Of a DNA stretch of 64,000 nucleotides, positions 14,601 to 24,710 are shown in pieces. Within the stretch, counting starts at the first letter, position 1; each line of letters begins with the position of its first letter. Source of the stretch: Dermacentor variabilis (taxonomy: Eukaryota; Arthropoda; Arachnida; Ixodida; Ixodidae); the NCBI RefSeq assembly GCF_050947875.1, contig NC_134570.1, positions 240,180,584 through 240,244,583 on the forward strand, written 5' to 3'. The position numbers and the translations under genes are program-made. The notes beneath the pieces were generated by a model. That model was not told the origin of the DNA. It made no database searches and saw nothing but the letters and a program-made list of their open reading frames with translations.

Positions 14601-15595
14601 CCCAATGAGTATATTGGGCCAAACTAAGTTAATGATGTTTGATAATTGTTCTCTTATTCGCATTACTTGCCTGGGCCAGCAAACCGAAATAAACAATGCC
14701 ACCACATGAATGTGTGTTTGCACGTAAGCTGCCAACAGTGGCTGTCATTTTAGAATTCATTGCTGCCGTTTCACCAACTGTGGCGACGGCTTGACTGCGC
14801 TTTGACGTGCAGACTGCTAATGGTACCTTTCAAGCGAGCCCTCGACTACTGATATTAATAGCTACCCGAATGAGTATTCTGGGCCTAACTAAGCTAATGA
14901 TGTTTGATAATTGTTCTCTTATTGTCATTACTTGGCTGGACCAGGTATGCAAAATAAACAATGCCATCACATGAATGTGTGCTTGCACGCAAGCTGCCAA
15001 CCGTAGCTGTATTGTTGCTGTTTCACCAACAGTTGCGACGGCTTGCCTGCTCTTTTACGTGCAGACTGCTAATGGTACCTTTCAAGCGAGCCCTCGACTA
15101 CTGATATTAATAGCTACCCGAATGAGTATTTTGGGCCTAACTAAGCTAATGATGTTTGATAATTGTAATCTTATTTTCATTACTTGACTGGGCATGGTAA
15201 CCAATATAAAGAATGGCACCGTTTGAATGCGTGTTTGATTGCAAGCTCCCAACAGTGGCTGTCATTTTCGCGTTGGTAGCTGCGGTTTCACTAACTGTGG
15301 CGACGGCTTGACTGCGCTTTGACGTGCATACTGCTAATGGTACCTTTCACGCATGCCCTCGACTACTGATATTAATAGCTACCCGAATGAGTATTTTGGG
15401 CCTAACTAACCTAATTATGTTTGCTAATTGTTCTCTTATTCGCATTACTTGCCTGGGCCAGGTAACCGAAATAAACAATACCACCACATGAATATGTGTT
15501 TGCACGCAAGCTGCCAACAGTGGCTGTCATTTTCGCATTGATTGTTGCTGTTTCACAAACAGTGGCGACGCCTTGACTGCGCTTTGACGTGCAGA
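11630..15595. repeat. Higher-order repeat unit 1 (about 15 monomers)
   Basis: This 3.96-kb segment is followed directly by a second copy (about 15596-19022). The offset is about 3956 bp at the left edge (GCGTACCCTCGAC variant at about 11657 and 15616), 3691 bp at about 12317/16008, and 3427 bp at about 14975/18402. Each step is one monomer. The second copy has therefore lost one monomer near 11,880-12,150 of the first and another near 13,960-14,230. Rare shared lesions confirm homology: a 4-bp loss giving CCGAAATAATGCC at about 13365 and 17055, and a short internal deletion giving GCTGTATTGTTGC at about 15005 and 18432. Confidence 0.85.
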
Positions 15596-18500
15596 CTGCT
15601 AATGGTACCTTTCAAGCGTACCCTCGACTACTGCTATTAATAGCTACCCGAATGAGTATTTTGGGCCTAACTAAGCTAATGATGTTTGATGATTGTACTC
15701 TTATTCTCATTATTTGCCTGGGCCCGGTAACCAAAATAAAGAATGCCACCATTTGAATGTGTGTTTGATTGCAAGCTGCCAACAGTGGCTGTCATTTTCG
15801 CGTTGGTAGCTGCGGTTTCACCAACTGTGGCGACGGCTTGACTGCGCTTTGACGTCCAGACTGCTAATGGTACCTTTCAAGCGAGCCCTCGACTACTGAT
15901 ATTAATAGCTACCCGAATGAGTATTCTGGGCCTAACTAAGCTAATGATGTTTGATAATTGTTCTGTTATTGTCATTACTTGGCTGGACCAGGTATGCAAA
16001 ATAAACAATGCCATCACATGAATGTGTGCTTGCACGCAAGCTGCCAACCGTAGCTGTCATTTTCGCATTGATTGTTGCTGTTTCACCAACAGTGGCGACG
16101 GCTTGCCTGCACTTTTACGTGCAGACTGCTAATGGTACCTTTCAAGCGAGCCCTCGACTACTGATATTAATAGCTACCCGAATGAGTATTTTGGGCCTAA
16201 CTAAGCTAATGATGTTTGATAATTGTAATCTTATTTTCATTACTTGACTGGACATGGTAACCAATATAAAGAATGGCACCGTTTGAATGTGTGTTTGATT
16301 GCAAGCTCCCAACAGTGGCTGTCATTTTCGCGTTGGTAGCTGCGGTTTCACCAACTGTGGCGACGGCTTGACTGCGCTTTGACGTGCAGACTGCTAATGG
16401 TACCTTTCAAGCGAGCCCTCGACTACTGATATTAATAGCTCCCCGAGTGAGTATTTTGGGCCCAACTAACCTAATTATGTTTGCAAATTGTTCTCTTATT
16501 CGCATTACTTGCCTGGGCCAGGTAACCGAAATAAACAATACCACCACATGAATATGTGTTTGCACGCAAGCTGCCAACAGTGGCTGTCATTTTCGCATTG
16601 ATTGTTGCTGTTTCACCAACAGTGGCGACGCCTTGACTGCGCTTTGACGTGCAGACTGCTAATGGTACCTTTTAAGCGAGCCCTCGACTACTGCTATTAC
16701 TAGCTACCCGAATGAGTATCTTGGGCCTAACTAAGCTAGTGATGTTTGATAATTGTACTCTTATTCTCATTACTTGCCTGGGCCCGGTAGCCAAAATAAA
16801 GAATGCCACCATATGAATGTGTGTTTGATTGCAAGATGCCAACAGTGGCTGTCATTTTCGCGTTGGTAGCTGCGGTTTCACCAACTGTGGCGACGGCTTG
16901 ACTGCGCTTTCACGTGCAGACTGCTAATGGTACCTTTGAAGCGAGCCCTCGACTACTGATAATAATAGCTACCCCAATGAGTATTTTGGGCCTAACTAAG
17001 CTAATGATGTTTGATAATTGTTCTCTTATTCGCATAACTTGCCTGGGCAGCAAACCGAAATAATGCCACCATATGAATGTGTGTTTGCACGTAAGCTGCC
17101 AACAGTGGCTGTCATTTTAGTATTCATTGCTGCCGTTTCACCAACTGTGGCGATGGCTTGACTGCGCTTTGACGTGCAGACTGCTAATGGTACGTTTCAA
17201 GCGAGCCCTCGACTACGGATATTAATAGCTACCCGAATGAGTATTCTGGGCCTAACTAAGCTAATGATGTTTGATAATTGTTCTCTTATTGTCATTACTT
17301 GCCTGGACCAGCTATCCAAAATAAACAATGCCATCACATGAATGTGTGCTTGCACGCAAGCTGCCAACAGTAGCTGTCATTTTCGCATTGATTGTTGCTG
17401 TTTCACCAACAGTGGCGACGGCTTGACTGCGCTTTTACGTGCAGACTGCTAATGGTACCTTTCAAGCGAGCCCTCGACTACTGATGTTAATAGCTACGCG
17501 AATGAGAATTTTGGGCCTAACTAAGCTAATGTTGTTTGGTAATTGTTCTCTTATTCGCATTACTTGCCTGGGCCAGGTAACCGAAATGAACAATGCCACC
17601 ACATGAATGTGTGTTAGCACGCAAGCTGCCAACAGTCGCTGTCATTTTCTCGTTGATTGCTGCGGTTTCACCAACAGTGGCGTCGCCTTGACTGCGCGTT
17701 GACGTGAAGACTGCTTATGGTACCTTTTAAGCGAGCCCTCGACTACTGCTATTACTAGCTACCCGAATGAGTATCTTGGGCCTAAATAAGCTAGTGATGT
17801 TTGATAATTGTACTCTTATTCTCATTACTTGCCTGGGCCCGGTAACCAAAATAAAGAATGCCACCATATGAATGTGTGTTTGATTGCAAGATGCCAACAG
17901 TGGCTGTCATTTTCGCGTTGGTAGCTGCGGTTTCTTCAACTGTGGCGACGGCTTGACTGCGCTTTGACGTGCAGACTGCTAATGGTACCTTTCAAGTGAG
18001 CCCTCGACTACTGATAATAATAGCTACCCCAATGAGTATATTGGGCCAAACTAAGTTAATGATGTTTGATAATTGTTCTCTTATTCGCATTACTTGCCTG
18101 GGCCAGCAAACCGAAATAAACAATGCCACCACATGAATGTGTGTTTGCACGTAAGCTGCCAACAGTGGCTGTCATTTTAGTATTCATTGCTGCCGTTTCA
18201 CCAACTGTGGCGACGGCTTGACTGCGCTTTGACGTGCAGACTGCTAATGGTACCTTTCAAGCGAGCCCTCGACTACTGATATTAATAGCTACCCGAATGA
18301 GTATTCTGGGCCTAACTAAGCTAATGATGTTTGATAATTGTTCTCTTATTGTCATTACTTGGCTGGACCAGGTATGCAAAATAAACAATGCCATCACATG
18401 AATGTGTGCTTGCACGCAAGCTGCCAACCGTAGCTGTATTGTTGCTGTTTCACCAACAGTTGCGACGGCTTGCCTGCTCTTTTACGTGCAGACTGCTAAT

Positions 18501-19022
18501 GGTACCTTTCAAGCGAGCCCTCGACTACTGATATTAATAGCTACCCGAATGAGTATTTTGGGCCTAACTAAGCTAATGATGTTTGATAATTGTAATCTTA
18601 TTTTCATTACTTGACTGGGCATGGTAACCAATATAAAGAATGGCACCGTTTGAATGCGTGTTTGATTGCAAGCTCCCAACAGTGGCTGTCATTTTCGCGT
18701 TGGTAGCTGCGGTTTCACTAACTGTCGCGACGGCTTGACTGCGCTTTGACGTGCATACTGCTAATGGTACCTTTCACGCATGCCCTCGACTACTGATATT
18801 AATAGCTACCCGAATGAGTATTTTGGGCCTAACTAACCTAATTATGTTTGCTAATTGTTCTCTTATTCGCATTACTTGCCTGGGCCAGGTAACCGATATA
18901 AACAATACCACCACATGAATATGTGTTTGCACGCAAGCTGCCAACAGTGGCTGTCATTTTCGCATTGATTGTTGCTGTTTCACAAACAGTGGCGACGCCT
19001 TGACTGCGCTTTGACGTGCAGA
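15596..19022. repeat. Higher-order repeat unit 2 (about 13 monomers)
   Basis: Tandem copy of the unit at about 11630-15595, two monomers shorter. It keeps the same rare variants in the same order, with only scattered point differences, for example GTATTCATT versus GAATTCATT near 18180 and 14752. The junction between the units lies inside a monomer, at the GACTGCTAATGGTACC segment near 15596, so exchange was in register with the monomer. Confidence 0.85.
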
Positions 19023-19707
19023 CTGCTAATGGTACCTTTTAAGCGAGCCCTCGACTACTGCTATTACTAGCTACCCGAATGAGTATCTTGGGCCTAACTA
19101 AGCTAGTGATGTTTGATAATTGTACTCTTATTCTCATTACTTGCCTGGGCCCGGTAACCAAAATAAAGAATGCCACCATATGAATGTGTGTTTGATTGCA
19201 AGATGCCAACAGTGGCTGTCATTTTCGCGTTGGTAGCTGCGGTTTCACCAACTGTGGCGACGGCTTGACTGCGCTTTGACGTGCAGACTGCTAATGGTAC
19301 GTTTCAAGCGAGCCCTCGACTACTGATAATAATAGCTACCCCAATGAGTATTTTGGGCCTAACTAAGCTAATGATGTGTGATAATTGTTCTCTTATTGTC
19401 ATTACTTGCCTGGACCAGGTATCCAAAATAAACAATGCCATCACATGAATGTGTGCTTGCACGCAAGCTGCCAACAGTAGCTGTCATTTTCGCATTGATT
19501 GTTGCTGTTTCACCAACAGTGGCGACGGCTTGACTGCGCTTTTACGTGCAGACTGCTAATGGTTCCTTTCAAGCGAGCCCTCGACTACTGATGTTAATAG
19601 CTACGCGAATGAGTATTTTGGGCCTAACTAAGCTAATGATGTGTGATAATTGTACTCTTATTTTCATTACTTGACTGGGCCCGGTAACCAATATAAAGAA
19701 TGCCACC

Positions 19708-19711
19708 ATAT
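19708..19711. repeat. Left target-site duplication of the LTR element (ATAT)
   Basis: The four bases ATAT precede the 5' LTR and recur right after the 3' LTR at 27079-27082. Uninterrupted monomers read CCACCATATGAATG here, so removing the element and one ATAT restores a normal monomer. A 4-bp duplication is usual for Ty3/gypsy integrases. Confidence 0.9.
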
Positions 19712-19951
19712 TGACACGTGTACTTATCTTGATCGGGCAACCACGTTTCGCCGCTTAACAACTGTAATCGCACAGCGAGGGACGCGCCTGCATGTATCCG
19801 ACGTTTCTGGAAAGTTATCGACGCTTCTATCCGCGTGTCTGTTGTCACCGAACCTTGTGTTATCAGATTTCATCGCGTGACACGAATGGTGTAGAACTTT
19901 GTGGAAGACACGCGGGTCCCATCAGTTAATCTGGAACATTCGACGACTGAT

Positions 19952-19960
19952 CTATAAAAG
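19952..19960 (+). promoter_or_regulatory. TATA box in the 5' LTR
   Basis: CTATAAAAG lies 241 bp into the LTR and is identical in the 3' LTR at 26902-26910. It probably positions RNA polymerase II initiation of the genomic transcript about 30 bp downstream. No promoter activity can be shown from sequence. Confidence 0.7.
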
Positions 19961-20065
19961 CCGACGCGCTTGACCCGCTAATCAGTTTTCCGACGATCGC
20001 CGACCGTGTTCGCCGCTATCGTTGTGTTATAAGTGTAGCCTGTTTTTGTGGGCACAGGTTCGCCC

Positions 20066-20071
20066 AATAAA
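20066..20071 (+). promoter_or_regulatory. Polyadenylation signal AATAAA in the 5' LTR
   Basis: AATAAA lies about 110 bp after the TATA box and about 57 bp before the LTR end. The copy in the 3' LTR (27016-27021) would be the one used for 3'-end formation. Confidence 0.65.
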
Positions 20072-20130
20072 AGCTAGTTTTGTATTCCACCGTATTGCTT
20101 CTTTCTTGACCGTCACTACCACGTGACATC

Positions 20131-20148
20131 TGGTGGAGGTGCTTTTCG
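20131..20148 (+). other. Primer binding site (tRNA primer not assigned)
   Basis: TGGTGGAGGTGC starts 2 bases after the 5' LTR. The leading TGG pairs with the universal tRNA 3' CCA, the expected position and form for a minus-strand primer site. I do not match the rest to a particular tRNA with confidence. Confidence 0.6.
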
Positions 20149-20151
20149 TCC

Positions 20152-21495
20152 ATGTACAGGACGCCCCCGACAAGCCGTGATCCCAGCCCAGACCACAAAC
20201 AGAACACCAACGTAGTCCCGGACCACCGAGCAAGCCGCCGTCTTCAACAGCTGCCCCCGGAGCACGGACTTCTACCTGAGAAGACCAAGAAGATTGTGGC
20301 CATGGCAACCGCAATGGCAGCCCCAGCGTCCCCCATCGTGCTGCAGCAGCCCAGGGAACCACCAACGTTCCGCGGTTCCACATTTGAGGACCCGGAAACC
20401 TGGCTGGAAACGTATGAGAGAGTCGCTACGTTTAACAAGTTGGCAAGCGACGACAAGCTACGACATGTCTATTTCGCATTGGAGGACGCCGCCAAGAGGT
20501 GGTTCGAGAATCGAGAAGCCACCTTGACGACGTGGGACCTCTTCCGAAGCGGCTTCCTGCAAACATTTCAAAGCATCGTGCGAAAAGAGCGAGCCCAAGC
20601 TCTACTGGAGACAAGAGCGCAGCTGCCGAATGAGACGATCGCGATTTTCACTGAGGAAATGAGCCGTCTGTTCCGCCACGCCGACCCAGAAATGTCCGAG
20701 GAGAAGAAAGTACGTCTACTGATGCGTGGTGTAAAGGAGGAACTTTTCGCCGGTATGGTAAGAAGCCCACCGAAGACCGTCGACGAGTTTCTTCGTGAGG
20801 CGGCGAGCATCGAGAAGACACTGGAATTGCGGAACCGGCAATTTGACCGACGCACCAAGCCAACAAGCTACTCCGGAATTCAATCACTGGCCACGGACGA
20901 TTTATGCGAGACCATCAGGGCCATCGTGCGCGAAGAACTGCGCAAGGTCTTGCCATCGTCGCAGCCTCAAGTGGCCTCGATCGCCGACATCGTGAAAGAA
21001 GAGGTGCACCGATCGCTAGGAGTTCCTGAGGTGCAACCACAATTACCGCAGCCCCAGCCAGAAGCGATGACTTACGCCGCCGTCGCACGCCGTCAAGCTC
21101 CCCCTCCGCGGCAACGCCAGGGCCCTGTAACGCCACAATTCCGTCGTCCACCGCCGCCAGCACGCCCACCCGTCGCCCAGCGCACCTACGCGAGGAAGAC
21201 GGACATTTGGCGCGCCCCCGACCACCGCCCGCTCTGCTACCACTGCGGCGAAGCCGGCCACGTGTACCGCCGATGCCCATACCGCGACCTGGGATTGCGA
21301 GGCTTCGCCGTGAACGCACAGCGCCCGAGGGAAGGTGAACGCCCTCGTGACATCGCCGACTACCTCGCCGCTACTCAGTGGAGCCCTCGACGACCGTCCC
21401 GTTCGCCGTCACCAGGCCGCTACCTGTCACCGCAGCACCGACCATACACCGGCCCAGCCTGGGGCCGCTCTGCGAGCCCATATCCGGAAAACTAA
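20152..21495 (+). CDS. gag: Gag polyprotein of the Ty3/gypsy element
   Basis: Open frame of 447 codons, intact. It would form the structural shell of the retrotransposon particle and package its RNA. Residues about 73-190 look like the retrotransposon gag (capsid) domain: FRGSTFEDPETW, then a helical stretch with LRHVYFALEDAAKRWF and TTWDLFRSGFLQTF. A proline- and glutamine-rich spacer follows, then one CCHC zinc knuckle, CYHCGEAGHVYRRC, at residues 362-375, and a basic Arg/Pro/Ser tail. The ATG at 20152 has a weak context. The in-frame ATG at 20302 (residue 51, context GCCATGG) is a strong Kozak match just before MATAMAAPASP and may be the true start. The frame overlaps pol by about 145 bases in the -1 register. 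This is a transposon gene, not a host gene. Confidence 0.9.
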   Translation: MYRTPPTSRDPSPDHKQNTNVVPDHRASRRLQQLPPEHGLLPEKTKKIVAMATAMAAPASPIVLQQPREPPTFRGSTFEDPETWLETYERVATFNKLASDDKLRHVYFALEDAAKRWFENREATLTTWDLFRSGFLQTFQSIVRKERAQALLETRAQLPNETIAIFTEEMSRLFRHADPEMSEEKKVRLLMRGVKEELFAGMVRSPPKTVDEFLREAASIEKTLELRNRQFDRRTKPTSYSGIQSLATDDLCETIRAIVREELRKVLPSSQPQVASIADIVKEEVHRSLGVPEVQPQLPQPQPEAMTYAAVARRQAPPPRQRQGPVTPQFRRPPPPARPPVAQRTYARKTDIWRAPDHRPLCYHCGEAGHVYRRCPYRDLGLRGFAVNAQRPREGERPRDIADYLAATQWSPRRPSRSPSPGRYLSPQHRPYTGPAWGRSASPYPEN

Positions 21496-22562
21496 AAGCA
21501 GCAACCGATGGAGGTGCGGTTGCTGTTCGTCGAACTGACGATGATCCTCCGCCGCCGACGAAGACGACGAATAAACCATCTCGACGACCTAATGACGACA
21601 CGCCGCCGTCCCGACGAAGTCAGGAAGCCAAGACTACACCGACGAAAGACGACTTGACGAAGCGACGTTCCAGCTTCAGTTCAACACGACGCAGCCGTGA
21701 TCCGACGCCACGACCTAACTGCAACGCCAGACAAAGAACCGCCGACCTTGACGTGCTTCTCGACGGCCACGCTGTCACTGCCTTAGTCGACACAGGGGCC
21801 GATTACTCCGTAATGAGTGGACACATCGCCGCTCAGTTGAAGAAGGTTAAGACTGTATGGGAGGGCCCCCAAATTCGAACCGCTGGAGGGCACCTCATTA
21901 CGCCGACTGGAATCTGCACGGCAAGAATTACCATTCATGACCGGACTTACCCTGCCACCTTCGTTATCCTGCAACGGTGTTCACGAGACGTCATTCTCGG
22001 CATGGACTTCCTGAACCAACACGGCGCAATCATCGACCTGAAGTCGCAGTCAATAACGCTGTCGGAAGATCAAGCGATACCATCGAAGAGCCCTTGTAGT
22101 CACCACGCCTTGAGTGTGCTCGAAGATCAAGTGAGCATCCCGCCTGGCTCCAGCATCGTTATTTCGGTCGGCACCGAAGCACCCGCTGACGTAGAAGGCG
22201 TCATCGAAGCCGACCAACGTCTACTACTCGACCGTGAAATTTGCGTCGCAAGAGGGATCGCTCGACTGCATGGAGGAAACACGAGAGTGTTGCTGACAAA
22301 CTTCAGCCAGGAGTTCAAGCACATCAACAAGGGCACGACGATCGCATTCATCGAGGAAATACAGGAAACCAGCGATGCCTTTGTCCTCTCGGATTCTGTT
22401 GCATCTACCCCGACGACAGCAGTTCCCGAGCCAGATTTCAACATAAATCCAAGTCTCCCCGTGATTAAGCAGCAACAGCTCAGAAGTCTGCTTCGACGAT
22501 ACAAAGACTGCTTTTCGACGTCATCAAGGATTCGACAAACACCAGTCGCAAAGCATCCATAA
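21351..22562 (+). pseudogene. pol: Pol, protease segment (frameshifted at its end)
   Basis: This frame lies -1 relative to gag and is open from 21351 to the TAA at 22560-22562. After a basic, low-complexity linker comes a retropepsin-like aspartic protease: ALVDTGADYSVMSG with the catalytic Asp codon at 21789-21791 and the second conserved loop ILGMDFL further on. The protease would cleave Gag and Gag-Pol. The segment ends in KDCFSTSSRIRQTPVAKHP, the usual lead-in to the RT domain. The TAA arises because one base is missing at about 22556-22559: the RT frame continues one register earlier, with no other gap. There is no separate ATG, so expression depended on frameshifting from gag. Confidence 0.88.
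21486..21492 (+). promoter_or_regulatory. Candidate -1 ribosomal frameshift site at the gag/pol overlap
   Basis: G GAA AAC sits immediately before the gag TAA (21493-21495). Slipping back one base gives GGA AAA CTA, which enters the open pol frame. The pol frame is open from 21351, so the overlap is about 145 bases. The heptamer differs by one base from the known slippery site GGGAAAC, and the stop codon directly after it is typical placement. A 5-bp stem (TCGTC/GACGA) lies about 35 bases downstream but is weak. Confidence 0.45.
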
Positions 22563-23305
22563 TCACCGAAGAGAGCGCTCGACCACTACGCCAGAGCCCT
22601 TACCGAGTTTCGACGCGAGAACGCGAAGCTATAAGACAACAAGTCGACGAAATGCTGCGCGACGACATCATCCAGCCGTCGAAAAGCCCGTGGGCGTCTC
22701 CAGTTGTTTTAGTGAAGAAAAAGGACGGAACCCTACGTTTCTGCGTCGATTATCGTCGACTGAACAAAATCACGAAGAAAGACGTATACCCCCTCCCACG
22801 GATAGACGACGCATTAGATCGGCTCTGCAATGCTAAATACTTCTCATCGATGGACCTCAAGTCTGGCTACTGGCAAATAGAAGTCGACGAAAGGGATCGC
22901 GAAAAGACCGCCTTCATCACGCCAGACGGCCTCTATGAATTCAAGGTTATGCCATTTGGACTGTGCTCGGCGCCTGCAACGTTCCAGCGCGTGATGGACA
23001 CGGTTTTAGCAGGATTGAAGTGGCAGACCTGTCTTGTTTACTTGGATGACGTCGTCGTCTTCGCCGGAAATTTCGACGATCACCTTAAGCGGCTTGCGAC
23101 AGTATTAGAGGCCATCAAGTCATCAGGGCTCACCCTGAAGCCGGAAAAGTGTCGCTTCGCTTACGATGAGCTTCTATTCCTAGGCCATGTCATCAGCAAA
23201 TCTGGAGTGCGCCCCGACCCGCAGAAGACAGCTGCCATCGCAAAGTTCCTGCAGCCAATCGACAAGAAGGCAGTGCGCAGATTCCTTGGCATGTGTGCTT
23301 ACTAT
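22557..23305 (+). pseudogene. pol: Pol, reverse transcriptase segment (cut by a nested insertion)
   Basis: RT domain of the same pol, in the register after the 1-base loss. Visible RT blocks in order: SPWASPVVLVKKKDG and RFCVDYRRLN (fingers), YFSSMDLKSGYWQI (first catalytic Asp), MPFGLCSAPATFQ, and the catalytic YLDD at 23039-23050, then LKPEKCRF and LFLGHVIS (thumb). The authentic frame stops at the Tyr codon 23303-23305, where the 1.4-kb DNA element begins. The open frame runs on into foreign sequence and stops at 23357-23359. Catalytic residues are intact, so loss of function comes from the upstream frameshift and the downstream interruption. Confidence 0.9.
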
Positions 23306-23376
23306 TGGCGGCGAGGAGTTACGGAGTCGCCATCTATCGGAAGCGGCTCGCTGGCCTAGTATGAGGGATCACGTGG
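23306..23376 (+). repeat. Left terminal inverted repeat of the nested DNA element
   Basis: Imperfect inverted match to 24639-24708. The outermost ten bases and the inner AGGGATCACGTGG block are the best conserved; the middle aligns with gaps. Confidence 0.75.
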
Positions 23377-24638
23377 CGCGCTCCTCATAGGTTTTGCTGT
23401 CAGCGCTCACTGAAAACACCACGCGGGAGCTCTTCCGGACATTTCTGTAAGTACTTTCGAAACGAGAGAAGCTTTTTATTGTCTAAATAATAATCTTGGG
23501 CAAACTGAAAGAGCACAATCGTTTGCAGACGCTATCTCTTTACCGAATACGTACAGTGAACGCCACTGCGCGCCGTCGCCGCGATGGAGTCTCCTGAACC
23601 GGCTTCTTGCGTGAAAGGTAGGTAAACGCTGAGAGCAAACTACGTGAAATATGTTCTTATAGTGTTTGTATAACTAAATGCAGCGTAATAGAATGAAGCC
23701 TCAATGCAGCGATCGCACAGATTCGCAGCGACCGACTGCGCGTCTGCATGCTTGTCCGCGCACTGTTTCGCTTTCGCCGCGTGCCCGTTTTCGCACCGTG
23801 CCATGAGCTTTAGGCCGCAGAATATGAGCGTTTGACAGTATACAAGAAACCATTGTTGCGTGGGCGCTATCAGAGCTGTTCAAAAAATAATTTCATTGTA
23901 GAGACTTCGACGCGCCTACGGGACTGTGATGTACGTGCCGTCGCGACGATTCAATCTTTTTTTTCTTCTAAATTCTTTTACCTTTCAATATTATTTCTAG
24001 AGTTGCGTCACACTGTATGCTTATCGGTGTTCTCAGCGTGCGATTTCCCGCTGCTCCTTTTTTGTAATCCAGTGCACTAATTCATAACACAAACATGACC
24101 ATATGCCATGCTTTCTTTTTAGTGTGCTTCTTACCGCTCCCTTTCTACTCCACTGAACTTGCCAGTATCTATAGCATCGACAAGTTCATAGACCAAACCG
24201 TCGTGACATTACTCGGGCAACGGACTCGGGCGAGCGTCTCAGTGCGCGTTTTCCGAACATCACAGACACGGCGTCGTAGCAGAAATCTTCCTCGCGTCTG
24301 TGCTTGCTGGATACTCGAGTTGTAGCCGATGACTGTTTGCCGGTGTTATAGTTCGCGAGCCAAGCTTCACGCGGCTTCTTGTCCTGCGTCTACGTGTGAA
24401 GAAGGCTGACATCGGCCTCCATTACGTACGTCCGGCACTGCGGCACCGAGCAGTAGCCTACCATGCTACGCGCCTTCAAAGGAAGCCACTACCTATTGTA
24501 GTGCTTTCAAGCGTTGTAAAGGAGACACTCGAAGCGGGGAAATCTCGCCACTAAATGAGGACCGCAGCGTACGAGGGAATTTAAACTCGTTTTCAGCTCG
24601 CTTCGGCGCTCCCGAAGAAGCCGACGCGGCCGCTATGT

Positions 24639-24708
24639 CCACGTGATCCCTCCTAGCACGTCACGCCGACGGTGGCGCCAGCTTTTCCAGTGGTGGAGCT
24701 CGAGGCCA
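24639..24708 (-). repeat. Right terminal inverted repeat of the nested DNA element
   Basis: Reverse complement starts TGGCCTCGAG and contains GGAGGGATCACGTGG, 14 of 15 bases identical to the corresponding left block at 23362-23376. Confidence 0.75.
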
Positions 24709-24710
24709 AT

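Larger units (their letters stand above)
1..19711. repeat. Satellite array block 1 (about 265-bp monomer, about 74 copies)
   Basis: Head-to-tail tandem repeat. The recurring anchor GACGGCTTGACTGCGC recurs near positions 141, 410, 675, 939, 1204 and 1469, giving spacings of 264-269 bp. Every monomer holds the same ordered segments: CTAATGGTACCTTTCAAG, the CCCTCGACTACTG region, the GGGCCTAACTAAGC region, a variable GGTAACC linker, and the GCTGCCAACAGTGGCTG region. Neighbouring monomers differ by substitutions and small indels, while more distant monomers can be nearly identical, which shows higher-order structure. The block ends at the ATAT target site of the LTR element. Short open frames of 60-151 codons run across monomers on both strands, but they show no domain and drift in frame. 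I treat them as non-coding. Whether the family is centromeric, subtelomeric or interstitial cannot be told from sequence alone. Confidence 0.97.
19712..20128 (+). repeat. 5' LTR (417 bp)
   Basis: Direct repeat of 26662-27078, same length, with 8 substitutions by my base-by-base comparison (about 1.9 %) and no indel. Starts TGACACGTG and ends CACGTGACA, so the LTR ends form an extended inverted repeat containing CACGTG. A TATA box and an AATAAA signal lie in the second half, consistent with U3-R-U5 order. Confidence 0.97.
23306..24708. mobile_element. Nested non-autonomous DNA element with about 70-bp terminal inverted repeats
   Basis: A 1,403-bp insertion between the RT and RNase H parts of pol. 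Its ends match in inverted orientation: TGGCNNCGAG at the very termini, and AGGGATCACGTGG at 23365-23376 against its reverse complement at 24639-24651, at nearly the same distance (about 70 bp) from each end. The flanking AT at 23304-23305 and 24709-24710 fits a 2-bp target duplication and restores an uninterrupted pol frame when the element is removed. A TA duplication with ends TTGGC/GCCAA is also possible on paper but would not restore the frame. I find no transposase. The longest internal frames are under 85 codons and show no domain. The superfamily is not assigned. The interior includes T-rich stretches and one exon-like motif at 23584. Confidence 0.85.

Noticed and set aside
1..19711. 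CRISPR-like array (regular repeats with spacers)
   Set aside because: The whole 265-bp unit is repeated with no unique spacers, and the surroundings are eukaryotic retroelements.
20027..20383. Minus-strand open frames opposite gag (also 20568-20858 and 20915-21319)
   Set aside because: Antisense shadows of a GC-rich coding frame; the plus strand carries recognisable Gag domains.
24095..24325. 76-codon frame with a signal-peptide-like start inside the nested DNA element
   Set aside because: The hydrophobic start is from a T-rich region. There is no domain, and one such short frame is expected by chance.
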